Origin: [Mycobacterium] nativiensis
Lineage (GTDB): Bacteria > Actinomycetota > Actinomycetes > Mycobacteriales > Mycobacteriaceae
Direction of reading: 5' to 3'
Assembly (NCBI RefSeq): GCF_020172685.1
Contig: NZ_CP083986.1
Location: 4,655,773 to 4,719,772, forward strand
Length of the DNA stretch: 64,000 nt
Every line of letters starts with the position of its first letter. The first letter of the stretch is position 1. Of this stretch, positions 30,582 through 40,484 are shown piece after piece. Both the position numbers and the translations under genes were made by a program. A model generated the notes under the pieces. That model saw only the letters and a program-made list of their open reading frames with translations. It did no database searches and was not told where the DNA came from.

Positions 30582-32936
30582 TCAGTCGCCGCTAGGCGGT
30601 TGGGGCCTGTTCGGTTCGGCACCGCGCCGGTCGCCGGACGCACCCGGTGATGTCGGCGGGGCCGGCGGCTGGCCGGGCACAGGGTAGGGCTGGTAGGGCG
30701 GGTAGGACTGGGCGGGCGGGTAGCCCTGCTGCGGCCACTGCTGGGGCGGGTACCAGTAGCCGGGCTGCTGCCCCGACGGCGGCCAGCCGGGCGCGTGCCA
30801 ACCCGCCGGGGCGCCGTAATCGGGTTGCGTGCCCGGCGGCACGGCGTCATCGCCGGTGGGCGTGCCGTTGCTGCCGTTGGGGGTGTGCCCGGCTACCGCC
30901 GCGTCGCGGGACGCCTGGGCGATGGCGGCCTTGAAGGCCGGCTCGGGCATCGGCGGCGGCCACGGCTCACCGCGCTCGATGGCCAGTTCGCCGGGGGTCT
31001 TGATCGGCGGTTTGTCGGACGGCACCCGGCCACCGAAGTCGTCAAACGCCGTCAGCCGGGGCCGCTTGGCCACATCGCCGAAGATCTTCTCCAGATCGGC
31101 GCGGTGCAGCGTCTCCTTCTCCAGCAGCTCGCCGGCCAGCACATCGAGGACGTCGCGGTACTCGGTCAGGATCTCCCAGGCCTCGGTGTGCGCGGCCTCG
31201 ATCAGCTTGCGCACCTCGTCGTCGATATCGCGGGCCACCTCGTGGGAGTAGTCCGGCTGAGTGCCCATCGCGCGCCCCACGAACGGGTCGCCGTGGTCGC
31301 TGCCGTAGCGGACCGCACCGAGCTTGGCGCTCATGCCGTACTCGGTGACCATGGCACGCGCGACTGCGGTGGCCTTCTCGATGTCGGAGACCGCGCCGGT
31401 GGTCGGCTCGCGGAACACCAGTTCCTCGGCGGCGCGCCCACCCATCGCGAACACCAGCTGGGCGATCATCTCCGATCGGGTGCGCAGTCCCTTGTCCTCC
31501 TCGGGCACCGCCACCGCATGCCCGCCGGTGCGGCCACGGGCCAGGATCGTCACCTTGTAAACCGGGTCGATGTCGGGCATCGCCCAGGCGGCCAAGGTGT
31601 GTCCGCCCTCGTGGTAGGCGGTGATCTTCTTCTCGTGTTCGCTGATGATCCGGCCCTTGCGGCGTGGACCGCCGATCACCCGGTCGACGGCCTCTTCCAG
31701 CGCCGCGGCGGTGATGACGGTGCCGTTCTCCCGGGCGGTCAGCAACGCGGCCTCGTTGATCACGTTGGCCAGATCGGCGCCGGACATGCCGACGGTGCGC
31801 TTGGCCAGCCCGTCCAGGTCGGCGTCCGGCCCGATCGGCTTGCCCGCCGAATGCACCCGCAGCACGGCCCGCCGGCCGGCGATGTCGGGGTTGGTCACCG
31901 GGATCTGGCGGTCGAACCGGCCGGGCCGCAGCAGCGCCGGGTCGAGGATGTCGGGCCGGTTGGTGGCCGCGATCAAGATGACCCCGCCCCGCTCCCCGAA
32001 GCCGTCCATCTCCACCAGCAGCTGGTTGAGGGTCTGCTCGCGCTCGTCGTGGCCGCCGCCCATGCCGGCGCCGCGCTGGCGGCCGACGGCGTCGATCTCG
32101 TCGACGAACACGATGCACGGGCTGTTCTGTTTGGCCTGTTCGAACAGGTCACGCACCCGGGAGGCGCCAACGCCGACGAACATCTCGACGAAGTCCGAGC
32201 CGGAGATGGTGAAGAAGGGCACGCCGGCCTCACCGGCCACCGCGCGGGCCAGCAGCGTCTTGCCGGTGCCCGGCGGGCCGTAGAGCAGCACGCCCTTGGG
32301 GATCTTGGCGCCCAGTGCCTGGTACCTGCTGGGGTTCTGCAGGAAGTCCTTGATCTCGTAGAGCTCCTCGACCGCCTCGTCCACGCCGGCAACGTCGGCG
32401 AAGGTGGTCTTGGGCATGTCCTTGCCCAGTTGCTTGGCCTTCGATTTGCCCATGCCGAAGCCCATCCGGGCACCGCCCTGCATGCGGGAGAACATCACGA
32501 ACAGCCCGATCAACAGCAGCATCGGCAGCATGTAGATCAACAGCGACCCGAGCACGCTGCCCTGGTTGACGACGGTGTTGATCTCGGCTTTCTTGCTGGT
32601 CAGCGCGGTGTAGAGCGGGACCGCGTACCCGGTCGGGTACTTGGCGATCAGCTTGTCGACCTTTTCGGCCTTATCGGCCCGGCCGGGTTTGGCCGATGCG
32701 CCCTTGTCGGACACCTCCACGCTGGTCAGCGGGTTCTTCAGGATCAGCCGCAGCTGTTGTTCCCGGTCGTCGATCTGCGCGCTCTTGACGTTGCCGCTGT
32801 GAATCTGCGCCACGGCGATCGAGGTGTCGACGGGCTTGTATCCGCGAGTGTCATCACTGAAATAGAAGAAAGACCAACCGAGCAGCAGAACCACTGCGAT
32901 CGCCGTGATGGTGCGGATGACGTTTTTGCGATTCAT
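30582..32936 (-). CDS. ftsH: ATP-dependent zinc metalloprotease FtsH
   Basis: 784 residues from ATG 32936. A membrane segment ([20 protein letters not shown]), a periplasmic-side domain and a second membrane segment ([20 protein letters not shown]) precede the AAA domain (GPPGTGKT near residue 220, SRH-type second region). The M41 protease site [15 protein letters not shown] lies near residue 443. A Pro/Gly/Tyr/Gln-rich tail of about 80 residues ([20 protein letters not shown]) is typical of mycobacterial FtsH. It degrades membrane and short-lived proteins. First gene of the folate cluster, divergent from ephA. Confidence 0.97.
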   Translation of the reverse strand: MNRKNVIRTITAIAVVLLLGWSFFYFSDDTRGYKPVDTSIAVAQIHSGNVKSAQIDDREQQLRLILKNPLTSVEVSDKGASAKPGRADKAEKVDKLIAKYPTGYAVPLYTALTSKKAEINTVVNQGSVLGSLLIYMLPMLLLIGLFVMFSRMQGGARMGFGMGKSKAKQLGKDMPKTTFADVAGVDEAVEELYEIKDFLQNPSRYQALGAKIPKGVLLYGPPGTGKTLLARAVAGEAGVPFFTISGSDFVEMFVGVGASRVRDLFEQAKQNSPCIVFVDEIDAVGRQRGAGMGGGHDEREQTLNQLLVEMDGFGERGGVILIAATNRPDILDPALLRPGRFDRQIPVTNPDIAGRRAVLRVHSAGKPIGPDADLDGLAKRTVGMSGADLANVINEAALLTARENGTVITAAALEEAVDRVIGGPRRKGRIISEHEKKITAYHEGGHTLAAWAMPDIDPVYKVTILARGRTGGHAVAVPEEDKGLRTRSEMIAQLVFAMGGRAAEELVFREPTTGAVSDIEKATAVARAMVTEYGMSAKLGAVRYGSDHGDPFVGRAMGTQPDYSHEVARDIDDEVRKLIEAAHTEAWEILTEYRDVLDVLAGELLEKETLHRADLEKIFGDVAKRPRLTAFDDFGGRVPSDKPPIKTPGELAIERGEPWPPPMPEPAFKAAIAQASRDAAVAGHTPNGSNGTPTGDDAVPPGTQPDYGAPAGWHAPGWPPSGQQPGYWYPPQQWPQQGYPPAQSYPPYQPYPVPGQPPAPPTSPGASGDRRGAEPNRPQPPSGD

Positions 32937-33063
32937 CAGACATCGGCCGTCCTCGGCCAAATCCTTCCAGTACATGCAGCTGGGCATGTTCAGGTTACCG
33001 TCCCGCGGGTTGATCCCGGGCGATCCCTTCTCGACCCCGACCCGGTTGTGCTTTGGTGGGACG

Positions 33064-34026
33064 GTGGTCGGTACAACACAGCGCCTGGTCGACACCAACG
33101 GCGTGACCCTGCGGGTCACCGAGGCCGGCGACCGCGGCGCCCCGGTGGTGCTGCTGGCACACGGCTTTCCGGAACTGGCCTACTCCTGGCGGCACCAGAT
33201 TTCGGTGCTGGCCGACGCCGGCTTCCACGTGCTGGCACCCGATCAGCGGGGCTACGGCGGTTCATCACGGCCGGACGAGATCGCGGCCTACGACATCCAC
33301 GCGCTGACCGGGGACCTGGTAGGCCTGCTCGACGATGTCGGAGCCGACCGTGCGGTCTGGATCGGCCACGACTGGGGCGGTCCGGTGGTGTGGAACGGCG
33401 CCCTGCTGCACCCCGACCGGGTGGCCGCCGTCGCGTCACTGAGTGTGCCCCCGACACCGCGGCCACAGCAGCAGCCGACCCAGGCGTGGCGGCAGATGTT
33501 CGGCGACAACTTCTTCTACATCCTGTACTTCCAGCAGCCCGGTGTCGCCGACGCCGAACTCGATTCAGACCCGGCCCGCACCATGCGCCGCATGCTCGGC
33601 AGCCTGAGCCCCACCGACCAAGCCGCCGGGCTGCGGATGGTGGCGCCCGGACCGGAGGGCTTCATCGACCGGCTGTCCGAACCCGACCGGCTGCCGGGCT
33701 GGATCAGTCAGGAAGAAGTGGACCACTACGTCGACACCTTCGCCCGGACCGGCTTCACCGGGGGGCTGAACTGGTATCGCAATTTCGACCGCAACTGGGA
33801 GACCACCGCGCACCTGGCCGGTGCCACCACCGACGTCCCCGCGTTGTTCATCGCCGGAACGGCCGACCCGGTGCTGGCGTTCACCCGCCGCGACCGGGCC
33901 ACCGAGGTGGCCACCGGCCCCTACCGCGAGGTGCTCATCGAAGGAGCCGGCCACTGGCTGCAACAGGAACGACCCGACGAGGTCAACGCGGCACTGCTGG
34001 AGTTCCTGAGCGGGGTGGCGCTGTGA
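33064..34026 (+). CDS. ephA: Epoxide hydrolase EphA
   Basis: 320 residues from GTG 33064. The frame is open further upstream, but the N-terminus [20 protein letters not shown] aligns with the remembered M. tuberculosis start. [18 protein letters not shown] holds the HGxP oxyanion motif, [13 protein letters not shown] holds the nucleophile Asp, and [15 protein letters not shown] holds the catalytic His. It hydrolyses epoxides to diols. The stop overlaps the next GTG (GTGA). Three genes form a tight operon here. Confidence 0.92.
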   Translation: MVGTTQRLVDTNGVTLRVTEAGDRGAPVVLLAHGFPELAYSWRHQISVLADAGFHVLAPDQRGYGGSSRPDEIAAYDIHALTGDLVGLLDDVGADRAVWIGHDWGGPVVWNGALLHPDRVAAVASLSVPPTPRPQQQPTQAWRQMFGDNFFYILYFQQPGVADAELDSDPARTMRRMLGSLSPTDQAAGLRMVAPGPEGFIDRLSEPDRLPGWISQEEVDHYVDTFARTGFTGGLNWYRNFDRNWETTAHLAGATTDVPALFIAGTADPVLAFTRRDRATEVATGPYREVLIEGAGHWLQQERPDEVNAALLEFLSGVAL

Positions 34027-35222
34027 CGCCGCTGCGGTTCGGGGTCTTCATCACCCCGTTCCACGCACTCGGGCAATCCCCCACCGTGGCACTGGAATAC
34101 GACCTGGAACGGGTCGTCGCACTGGACCGGCTCGGGTTCGACGAGGCATGGTTCGGCGAGCACCACTCGGGCGGCTACGAGCTGATCGCCTGCCCCGAGG
34201 TGTTCATCGCAGCGGCCGCCGAACGCACCAAGCACATCCGGCTGGGCACCGGGGTGGTCTCGCTGCCCTACCACCACCCGCTGATGGTGGCTGACCGCTG
34301 GGTGCTGCTGGATCATCTGACCCGGGGCCGGGTGATGTTCGGCGCCGGGCCGGGCGCACTGCCCACCGACGCCCACATGATGGGCATCGATCCGATCGAA
34401 CAGCGCCGGATGATGCAGGAGTCCCTGGAGGCGATACTGGCACTGCTGCGGGCCGAGCCCGGCGAACTCATCACCCGGTATTCGGACTGGTTCACGCTGC
34501 GCGACGCGGCATTGCACATCCGGCCGTACACCTGGCCGTACCCGGAGATCTCCACGGCGGCGATGGTTTCCCCGTCAGGCCCCCGACTGGCGGGCGCGTT
34601 GGGTACCTCGTTGCTGTCCCTGTCGATGTCGGTGCCGGGCGGATTCGCCGCACTGGAGACCGCCTGGGAGGTGGTCCGCGACCAGGCCACCAAGGCCGGC
34701 CGTGACGAACCGGACCGGGGCGACTGGCGGGTGCTGAGCATCATGCACATCGCCGACACCCGCGAGCAGGCCGTGGAGGACTGCACCTACGGTCTGCAGG
34801 ATTTCGCAAACTATTTCGGCGCAGCCGGATTCGTCCCGCTGGCCAGCACGGTGCAGGGTTCACCGCAGTCACCGCGGGAGTTCGTCGAGGCTTACGCCGC
34901 GGCGGGCAGTTGCTGCATCGGCACCCCCGACGACGCGATCGAGCACATCACCGACCTGCTGGAGCGTTCCGGCGGGTTCGGCACCCTACTGCTGCTCGGC
35001 CACGACTGGGCCTCGCCGGAAGCCACCTACCACAGCTACGAACTGCTGGCCCGCAAGGTGATTCCCTATTTCAAAGGCCAGCTCGCCGCGCCCCGCGCAT
35101 CGCACGAATGGGCCAAGGGCATGCGCGACACCCTGTTCGGCCGGGCCGGCGAGGCGATCAAGAACGTCATCGTCGAGCACGCCGCCGAACAGGGCCCCAA
35201 GCAGGGCAACGGTCCGCGTTGA
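34023..35222 (+). CDS. LLM-class flavin-dependent monooxygenase (Rv3618-like)
   Basis: 399 residues from GTG 34023. It is a bacterial luciferase-like TIM barrel: LRFGVFITPFHALGQSPTVA, LGFDEAWFGEHHSGGYELIA, HIRLGTGVVSLPYHHPLMVA, GRVMFGAGPGALPTDAHMMG. Such enzymes use reduced flavin (FMN or F420) to oxidise substrates. The substrate is unknown. It overlaps ephA by 4 bp and the dehydrogenase by 1 bp, suggesting a short catabolic pathway with an epoxide intermediate. Confidence 0.88.
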   Translation: MTPLRFGVFITPFHALGQSPTVALEYDLERVVALDRLGFDEAWFGEHHSGGYELIACPEVFIAAAAERTKHIRLGTGVVSLPYHHPLMVADRWVLLDHLTRGRVMFGAGPGALPTDAHMMGIDPIEQRRMMQESLEAILALLRAEPGELITRYSDWFTLRDAALHIRPYTWPYPEISTAAMVSPSGPRLAGALGTSLLSLSMSVPGGFAALETAWEVVRDQATKAGRDEPDRGDWRVLSIMHIADTREQAVEDCTYGLQDFANYFGAAGFVPLASTVQGSPQSPREFVEAYAAAGSCCIGTPDDAIEHITDLLERSGGFGTLLLLGHDWASPEATYHSYELLARKVIPYFKGQLAAPRASHEWAKGMRDTLFGRAGEAIKNVIVEHAAEQGPKQGNGPR

Positions 35223-36238
35223 TGCGCGCGGCGGTGCTGCGCGACGGGCGGATGATCTACCGCGACGACGTGCCGGAGCCGACGCCCGGCCCGGGCCAGG
35301 TGCTGGTCGAGGTGACCGCCTGCGGGATCTGCGGATCGGATCTGCATTTCGCCGCGCACGGCGATCAGGTGCTGGCCGCGACCAGATCCATGGGAGGCAG
35401 CCGGGCCGCCAAGGCGGCGGTCGACCTGGGTGCCGACATCTTCATGGGCCACGAGTTCAGCGCCCGGGTACTGCAGGCCGGACCCGACACCGACACCTTT
35501 CCGGCCGGTACGCCGGTCACCTCGATTCCGATCCTGTTGGCCGCCAATGGAATCGAACCGATCGTCTACTCCAACACCACGATGGGCGGCTACGCCGAGA
35601 AGATGCTGCTGTCGGCGCCGCTACTGATGCCCATCCCCAACGGCCTGGACCCCCGATACGCCGCGTTGACCGAACCGATGGCCGTCGGGCTGCATGCGGT
35701 CAACAAGTCCGGCATCACCCCCGGCGAGACCGCACTGGTGCTGGGCTGCGGCCCGATCGGGATCGCCATCATCGCCGCACTGCACATCGCCGGCGTGGAA
35801 AATATTGTGGCGGCCGACTATTCGTCGACGCGTCGAGACCTGGCGGCACTGATGGGCGCACACCGGACCGTCGACCCCGCCGACGGATCACCGTTCGACA
35901 CGGTCAAACCGAACGTCATCTTCGAGGCGGTGGGGGTGCCGGGCGTCATCGACGACGTGCTGCGACGAACGCCGGCCGGCAGCAGGCTGGTGGTGGCCGG
36001 CGTGTGCATGGAGCCCGACACCGTGCACCCGTTCTACGGGATCGCCAAGGAGGTCAGCGTGCAGTTCGTGCTGGCCTACGAGCCGGCCGAGTTCGCCGCG
36101 ACGCTGCGGTCCATCGCCGAGGGCCGGATCGACGTGGCGCCGCTGATCACCGGCGAGGTCGGACTCGACGGTGTCGGCGCGGCGTTCGACGACCTGGCCG
36201 ACCCGAACCGGCACTGCAAGATCCTGGTCACGCCTTAG
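35222..36238 (+). CDS. Zinc-binding alcohol dehydrogenase-like oxidoreductase
   Basis: 338 residues. It is an MDR-type dehydrogenase: TACGICGSDLHFAAHG with catalytic-zinc Cys, GHEFSARVLQAG with His/Glu, and the NAD Rossmann motif LVLGCGPIGIAIIAALHIAG. An insertion of about 28 residues separates the first Cys motif from GHE. The four-Cys structural zinc lobe of classical alcohol dehydrogenases is absent. Third gene of the ephA operon, sharing TGATG with the monooxygenase. The 3' end overlaps the convergent gene by 4 bp. Confidence 0.87.
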   Translation: MRAAVLRDGRMIYRDDVPEPTPGPGQVLVEVTACGICGSDLHFAAHGDQVLAATRSMGGSRAAKAAVDLGADIFMGHEFSARVLQAGPDTDTFPAGTPVTSIPILLAANGIEPIVYSNTTMGGYAEKMLLSAPLLMPIPNGLDPRYAALTEPMAVGLHAVNKSGITPGETALVLGCGPIGIAIIAALHIAGVENIVAADYSSTRRDLAALMGAHRTVDPADGSPFDTVKPNVIFEAVGVPGVIDDVLRRTPAGSRLVVAGVCMEPDTVHPFYGIAKEVSVQFVLAYEPAEFAATLRSIAEGRIDVAPLITGEVGLDGVGAAFDDLADPNRHCKILVTP

Positions 36239-37089
36239 GCCTTGGGAAACGCTCCTGCGTCGCGCAACTGTTGCGACCACTGCCCAACCAGCTCGACCAA
36301 CTCGGGCAGGTCGTCACCGAGATTGGCGACGATCGGGGCGCAGACCGTATCGGTGGCCGTCTCGATCGCCTCGCGGGCGACTCGCCCCGCCTCGGTGAGC
36401 ACGCCGTCATGGGCCAGACCTCGCTGCGCCAGCCGAGCCTCGCCGGCGGTCAGATCGTCGTCGCTCCAGGCCCTGCTCCGGACATAGCTGCGCGGCGCAA
36501 GCCCCCGATAGAGCTCGGTCAGCAACCCGATCTGGGCCCCGTCGAATCCTTCTGCGGTCCAGGCGTTCACGTGCGCGTCACCGCGGTATTCGCGCAGCAG
36601 GTCGGCCAGCTGCCAGGCCCGGGCGAGCGGATCATCCGGCAGCCCCTCGGCGACCAGCCCGGCGAACAGCGGTTTACCGGCCACCGCGAGCCCGTCGACG
36701 GCGCGGCCCAGCAGCTGCACCGCGCGGTCGAGGCCGTCCGGGGCGGCGCCGAGAACCCGGCGCAGCTGGGCCAGCGCACCCTCGGCACGGGCCGCACGCA
36801 CGCTCGGCGCATCGGTGAGCGTCCAGCCGTACTGGACCGCCGGCACCACCACCGCCGGGTTGAACACCCCGAAGGTCGCGGCGATCACCTCACCCGGCGC
36901 CTGCCCGAGGGCCGCGCCGCGGCTGCAGAAATAGGCGGGACCATCCGGCATCTCGACGTCGCCGGATCTGCCGGGGCTGGGCCGAAACCCCAGCGCCGCA
37001 TAGCCGCGGTGACACTCCGGGGAGAAGTACACCTGCCCGGCGAAGGGTTCGATGGCGCGGGACAGTGCTCTCGACGGCGCGTATGTCAT
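36235..37089 (-). CDS. SCO6745-family protein
   Basis: 284 residues. Helical, Ala-rich, with no membrane segment. Conserved features are IEPFAGQVYFSPECHRGYAA, GQAPGEVIAATFGVFNPAVV, WQLADLLREYRGDAHVNAWT and a winged-helix-like C-terminus (ARLAQRGLAHDGVLTEAGRV). I take it as the actinobacterial SCO6745 family, which has no established function. Convergent with the dehydrogenase and divergent from the SIMPL lipoprotein, with 63 bp between starts. Confidence 0.75.
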   Translation of the reverse strand: MTYAPSRALSRAIEPFAGQVYFSPECHRGYAALGFRPSPGRSGDVEMPDGPAYFCSRGAALGQAPGEVIAATFGVFNPAVVVPAVQYGWTLTDAPSVRAARAEGALAQLRRVLGAAPDGLDRAVQLLGRAVDGLAVAGKPLFAGLVAEGLPDDPLARAWQLADLLREYRGDAHVNAWTAEGFDGAQIGLLTELYRGLAPRSYVRSRAWSDDDLTAGEARLAQRGLAHDGVLTEAGRVAREAIETATDTVCAPIVANLGDDLPELVELVGQWSQQLRDAGAFPKA

Positions 37090-37152
37090 CTCATCAGTGT
37101 GCCGCACCGATCTTCCCCGGAGTTGCCGACCGACTCCGCTAGGGTGCGAGGC

Positions 37153-37896
37153 ATGCCGACACACAGCGCCCGGACCCTTCTCCGCTGGTCGATGACGCTG
37201 GCCCTGGCCGGTCTGGCCACCGTCGCGGTGGCCGGCTGCGACTCGACGCCGGGCGGCGGCGTCGACATGGCCCGCCAGGTCACCGTGATCGGCTCCGGTG
37301 AGGTGCAGGGTGTTCCGGACACGCTGACCACCGAGGCGGGCATCGAGTTCGTCGCCGGGGACGTCACCAGCGCAATGAACCAGACCAGCGAGCGTCAGCA
37401 GGCCGTGATCGAGGCACTGGTGGACGCCGGGGTGGACCGCAAGGACATCAGCACCACCCAGGTCAGTCTTCAGCCGCAGTACGGCAGCTCCGAGCTCGGT
37501 GGTTCGACGAACATCACCGGCTACCGGGCCGGCAACACCATCCGGGTCAAGGTCGAACGCGATTCCGCCTCCCAGGTGCTGGCCGTGATCGTGCGGTCCG
37601 GCGGGGACGCCACCCGGATCAACGGGGTGAGCTACTCCATCGAGGACGATTCGCAGCTGGTCCGGGACGCCCGGGAGCGGGCCTTCAATGACGCCAAGGA
37701 CCGCGCCGAGCAGTACGCGCACCTGTCCGGCCTGCAGCTGGGCCGGGTGATCTCGATCTCCGAGGTGGCCGGCGCGTCCCCGCCGCCGGTTCCGGTGGGG
37801 ATGCCGATGCCCCGCGCGATGGCCGCCGCGCCGCCGATGGAGCCCGGCCAGCAGACCGTGGGCTTCTCGGTGACCGCGATATGGGAGCTGGTCTGA
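37153..37896 (+). CDS. SIMPL-domain (DUF541) lipoprotein
   Basis: 247 residues from ATG 37153. The signal peptide ends in lipobox VAGC. The SIMPL domain covers about residues 40-245 (VTVIGSGEVQGVPDTLTTEA, ITGYRAGNTIRVKV, RINGVSYSIEDDSQLVRDAR, AFNDAKDRAEQYAHLSGLQL). The family has an unclear role in envelope stress. A strong hairpin with a T-rich tract follows the stop, so it is probably a single-gene transcript. Confidence 0.85.
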   Translation: MPTHSARTLLRWSMTLALAGLATVAVAGCDSTPGGGVDMARQVTVIGSGEVQGVPDTLTTEAGIEFVAGDVTSAMNQTSERQQAVIEALVDAGVDRKDISTTQVSLQPQYGSSELGGSTNITGYRAGNTIRVKVERDSASQVLAVIVRSGGDATRINGVSYSIEDDSQLVRDARERAFNDAKDRAEQYAHLSGLQLGRVISISEVAGASPPPVPVGMPMPRAMAAAPPMEPGQQTVGFSVTAIWELV

Positions 37897-37908
37897 GCTT
37901 CGTTCGGT

Positions 37909-37959
37909 GCGCGCCGGCAATTTGCCGAGACACTGCCGGGCGCGCTTAGATTTTCTTTT
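37909..37959 (+). terminator. Intrinsic terminator after the SIMPL gene
   Basis: GCGCGCCGGCA (37909-37919) pairs with TGCCGGGCGCGC (37934-37945) with one bulged base across a 14-base loop. TTAGATTTTCTTTT follows. It lies 12 bp after the stop codon. Confidence 0.8.
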
Positions 37960-38364
37960 AGCACAGCAGGATTCGATCCCGTCTACCCGGTCGCGGGCGC
38001 GGCACCGCAGTGCGGCGAAACCGCCGGCCAGCTGATGTCTCAGGTGGTGCCTGCAGTTGCTGCTGCGCCAACGCCCACCATGGGCGTACGGTTGGCCCCA
38101 GCGGTGATGCTCCACTTCATCCGGCCGAAGCCACATTCTTGGCGGATCTGCAGGGCGGCGTTTTAGGCCTCCCAATCGCTACGAGGCGCCAGTGCGCCAC
38201 CGCGACCAGCGGGATCGTCGCCGACCTGAAGATGCGAGGCGAAGGCAACCCTCCGCGGTATCTGGGCCCTGGATCAACGAGATTCGCCCAGCCGAACCGA
38301 TGCTCTCGCTCAACCCTTTTGCATCGTCCCCCGGTGCCCGTGTTCTTTCTGGAGTTGTTCGCTG
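37960..38364. other. Gene-poor spacer before the WS/DGAT gene
   Basis: About 400 bp with no convincing gene on either strand. Open frames here lack start-site support and do not look like known proteins. It ends with TTCTGGAG before the WS/DGAT ATG and probably carries its promoter. A short stretch around 38205-38245 can be read as GIVADLKMRGEG, resembling a peptide upstream of the DUF5994 gene. Confidence 0.5.
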
Positions 38365-39777
38365 ATGTTGATTCCCATGTCCCCAACCGATTCGATGTTC
38401 CTGCTGGCGGAATCGGAGAACTGCCAGATGCAGGTGGGCGGGCTGGCGTTGTTCTCCCCGCCCGAAGGCGCCCGCGCCGCCGACGTGCGCCAGATGTTCA
38501 CCACAGCGGTCGCCCGTGACTCCGTCGCCGGTATGTGGCGCAAGCGAGCCCGCCGGTCGTTGACGTCACTGGGACAGTGGGGCTGGGATACCAGCAGCGA
38601 TGTTGACCTCAACCGACACGTGCATTATTCGGCGCTGCCGTCGCCCGCCGGGATGGCGGATCTGTGGACGCTGGTGTCGTGGCTGCACGCGACCCCATTG
38701 AGCCGGGAGCTGCCGCTATGGGAGTTGCACCTGATCGAGGGTCTCGCCGACGGTCGGTACGCGGTATACATCAAGGTTCACCACGCCCTCACCGACGGAG
38801 TGTCCGCGATGGGGATGCTGCGCGCAGCGCTGAGCTCAGATCCTTCCCGGCGCGGTCAACCCGCGCTGTGGGAGCCGGTCGAGGCCGTACCAGAACCCGC
38901 ACCGGCCCCGCGGATGGGCAGTCTGGGGTTATTCGGGCTGCCGCGCCGGGCAGCGGCGACGGCCTGGGGCGCGGCTCGGGAGACCGCCGAGCTGGCACCG
39001 GCACTCGCCGGCGTACTCGTGCAAGCCCTGTGCCACCACAGCGGGACGCTGTCGCTGTTCGCGCCCCACACCATGCTTAACGTGCCGATCCGTCGAGCCC
39101 GGTCGTTCACCGGATGCTCCTGGCCGCTGGAGCGGCTGCGGCTGGTGGCCGAACACAGCGACACGACCGTCAACGACGTGGTACTCGCCATGTGCGCCGG
39201 CGCCCTGCGCAGCTATCTCGACAGTAGGGAAGCCCTGCCGTTGTCGCCGCTGGTGGCCATGGTCCCGGTATCGCTGCGCGGCCGCGTGCCCGAGGGCAGC
39301 CGAGTTGACACTGCGGATTCGGGGAACCGAATCGGATCTTTGATGTGCGACCTGGCCACCAACGTGGCCGACCCCGGCAAGCGGCTAGCGGCCGTGCACA
39401 CCGGTATGCGCGAGGGCAAGGCGGCGCTGGGCACGCGTAGTCAGCTGCAGATCCTCGCGATGAGCGCGCTGGGGATCGCACCGCTGGGGTTGGGCATGCT
39501 CCTCGGCCACATCGGGCCGCTGCGACCGCCCAACGTGATGATCTCCAATGTGTCCGGTTCTCCGGTGCCGCTGTATTGGAACGGCGCCCGTCTCGATGCG
39601 CTGTACCCGCTGTCGATCCCGGTCGACGGACAAGCGCTGAACATCACCTGCACCAGCACCGACGATACGATTGCGTTCGGCCTCACCGGCTGCCGCCACG
39701 CCGTACCCGGCTTGAACGCGGTCGCGGGACTGCTCGACGACGAACTCCGTCTGCTCGAGCACGCCGCTGGACTCTGA
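38365..39777 (+). CDS. Wax ester synthase/diacylglycerol acyltransferase (WS/DGAT) family
   Basis: 470 residues, start ATG 38365 or the ATG four codons on. The condensing motif HHxxxDG appears as YIKVHHALTDGVSAMGMLRA near residue 140. The DGAT C-domain has PPNVMISNVSGSPVPLYWNG and LNITCTSTDDTIAFGLTGC. It transfers acyl groups from acyl-CoA to diacylglycerol or alcohols to make storage lipid. Mycobacteria carry many paralogues, so the exact substrate is unclear. It is not at this position in M. tuberculosis. Confidence 0.88.
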   Translation: MLIPMSPTDSMFLLAESENCQMQVGGLALFSPPEGARAADVRQMFTTAVARDSVAGMWRKRARRSLTSLGQWGWDTSSDVDLNRHVHYSALPSPAGMADLWTLVSWLHATPLSRELPLWELHLIEGLADGRYAVYIKVHHALTDGVSAMGMLRAALSSDPSRRGQPALWEPVEAVPEPAPAPRMGSLGLFGLPRRAAATAWGAARETAELAPALAGVLVQALCHHSGTLSLFAPHTMLNVPIRRARSFTGCSWPLERLRLVAEHSDTTVNDVVLAMCAGALRSYLDSREALPLSPLVAMVPVSLRGRVPEGSRVDTADSGNRIGSLMCDLATNVADPGKRLAAVHTGMREGKAALGTRSQLQILAMSALGIAPLGLGMLLGHIGPLRPPNVMISNVSGSPVPLYWNGARLDALYPLSIPVDGQALNITCTSTDDTIAFGLTGCRHAVPGLNAVAGLLDDELRLLEHAAGL

Positions 39778-39861
39778 CCACTGGCGCAAAGCGGCTTGAC
39801 CAGGTTCGATAGCCGCCCACGTCGACTGTTGGGCGCCTCCCAGCGGCCAGGTGCGGGTAGG

Positions 39862-39966
39862 GTGTGGCATATCGGCGGTATTTCGCATCTGACCGCTCTA
39901 GGTCGCATCGCCGCCGATTTGAAAGTTAGCGGCCGATTCGCGGCCCAGTCAGGAACGTCGCAATGA
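39862..39966 (+). CDS. Possible leader peptide overlapping the DUF5994 start
   Basis: A GTG-started frame of 34 codons whose TGA overlaps the downstream ATG (ATGA), as expected for translational coupling. The peptide contains LGRIAADLKVSGRFAAQ. The ribosome-binding site is weak. It may be a short coupling leader or chance. Confidence 0.25.
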   Translation: MWHIGGISHLTALGRIAADLKVSGRFAAQSGTSQ

Positions 39967-40484
39967 CGCTGCAACATACCCGCTCAGCCACACGCCGCCA
40001 CCCCACAGCACCGCAACGCAGACCGCGGTTGCGATTGAAGCCAAAGGCGCCGCGGACCGGATACGTCGACGGGGCTTGGTGGCCCTGGAGCAGCACTCTC
40101 ACCACCGAACTCCCGAGCCTGCTCTCGGTGTTGTCGGTTCGAACCGGGGGCATTCGACGAGTGAGGTACAACTTCGCCGAATGGGCGACAGCACCTGCCA
40201 AGCTCGTTATCGACGGACGAACGGTGCGACTCGACGGATACGAACGCCAGCCGGTTAACACGCTGGAGGTTCTCGGTGCGGACCGAAGCCGGATCGTCCT
40301 GCTTGTGGTTCCTCCCAGTACTTACCCCGACCAGGCACACGACATGATGATGACCGCGGCCGCCCCCAATAACGACTCGAGCATCGACGCCCTTCTCGTG
40401 ATCAGTGACAGCGAGCGGGCAATCCGCACGCAAAGAGCCAGCGCGGAAGAACAATGGGTTTCCGGAGGCGGCGACTTCCGTTAG
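39963..40484 (+). CDS. DUF5994 family protein
   Basis: 173 residues. PRLRLKPKAPRTGYVDGAWW, TELPSLLSVLSVRTGGIRRV, RTVRLDGYERQPVNTLEVLG and IVLLVVPPSTYPDQAHDMMM are the conserved blocks of the mycobacterial/actinobacterial DUF5994 family. No signal peptide or membrane segment is seen. Function is unknown. It follows the WS/DGAT gene on the same strand after 185 bp. The family is often multi-copy in environmental mycobacteria (recollection, not checked). Confidence 0.7.
   Translation: MTLQHTRSATRRHPTAPQRRPRLRLKPKAPRTGYVDGAWWPWSSTLTTELPSLLSVLSVRTGGIRRVRYNFAEWATAPAKLVIDGRTVRLDGYERQPVNTLEVLGADRSRIVLLVVPPSTYPDQAHDMMMTAAAPNNDSSIDALLVISDSERAIRTQRASAEEQWVSGGGDFR

Noticed and set aside
30795..35222. 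A 1475-codon open frame on the plus strand opposite ftsH
   Set aside because: Only its last 399 codons are the monooxygenase. The rest is the high-GC shadow of ftsH and a wrong frame of ephA.
37960..38000. A tRNA-3'-end-like stretch (ATTCGATCC followed by CGTCTACCC) that could mark an attachment site
   Set aside because: The T-stem does not pair, and no acceptor or anticodon arm can be built around it.
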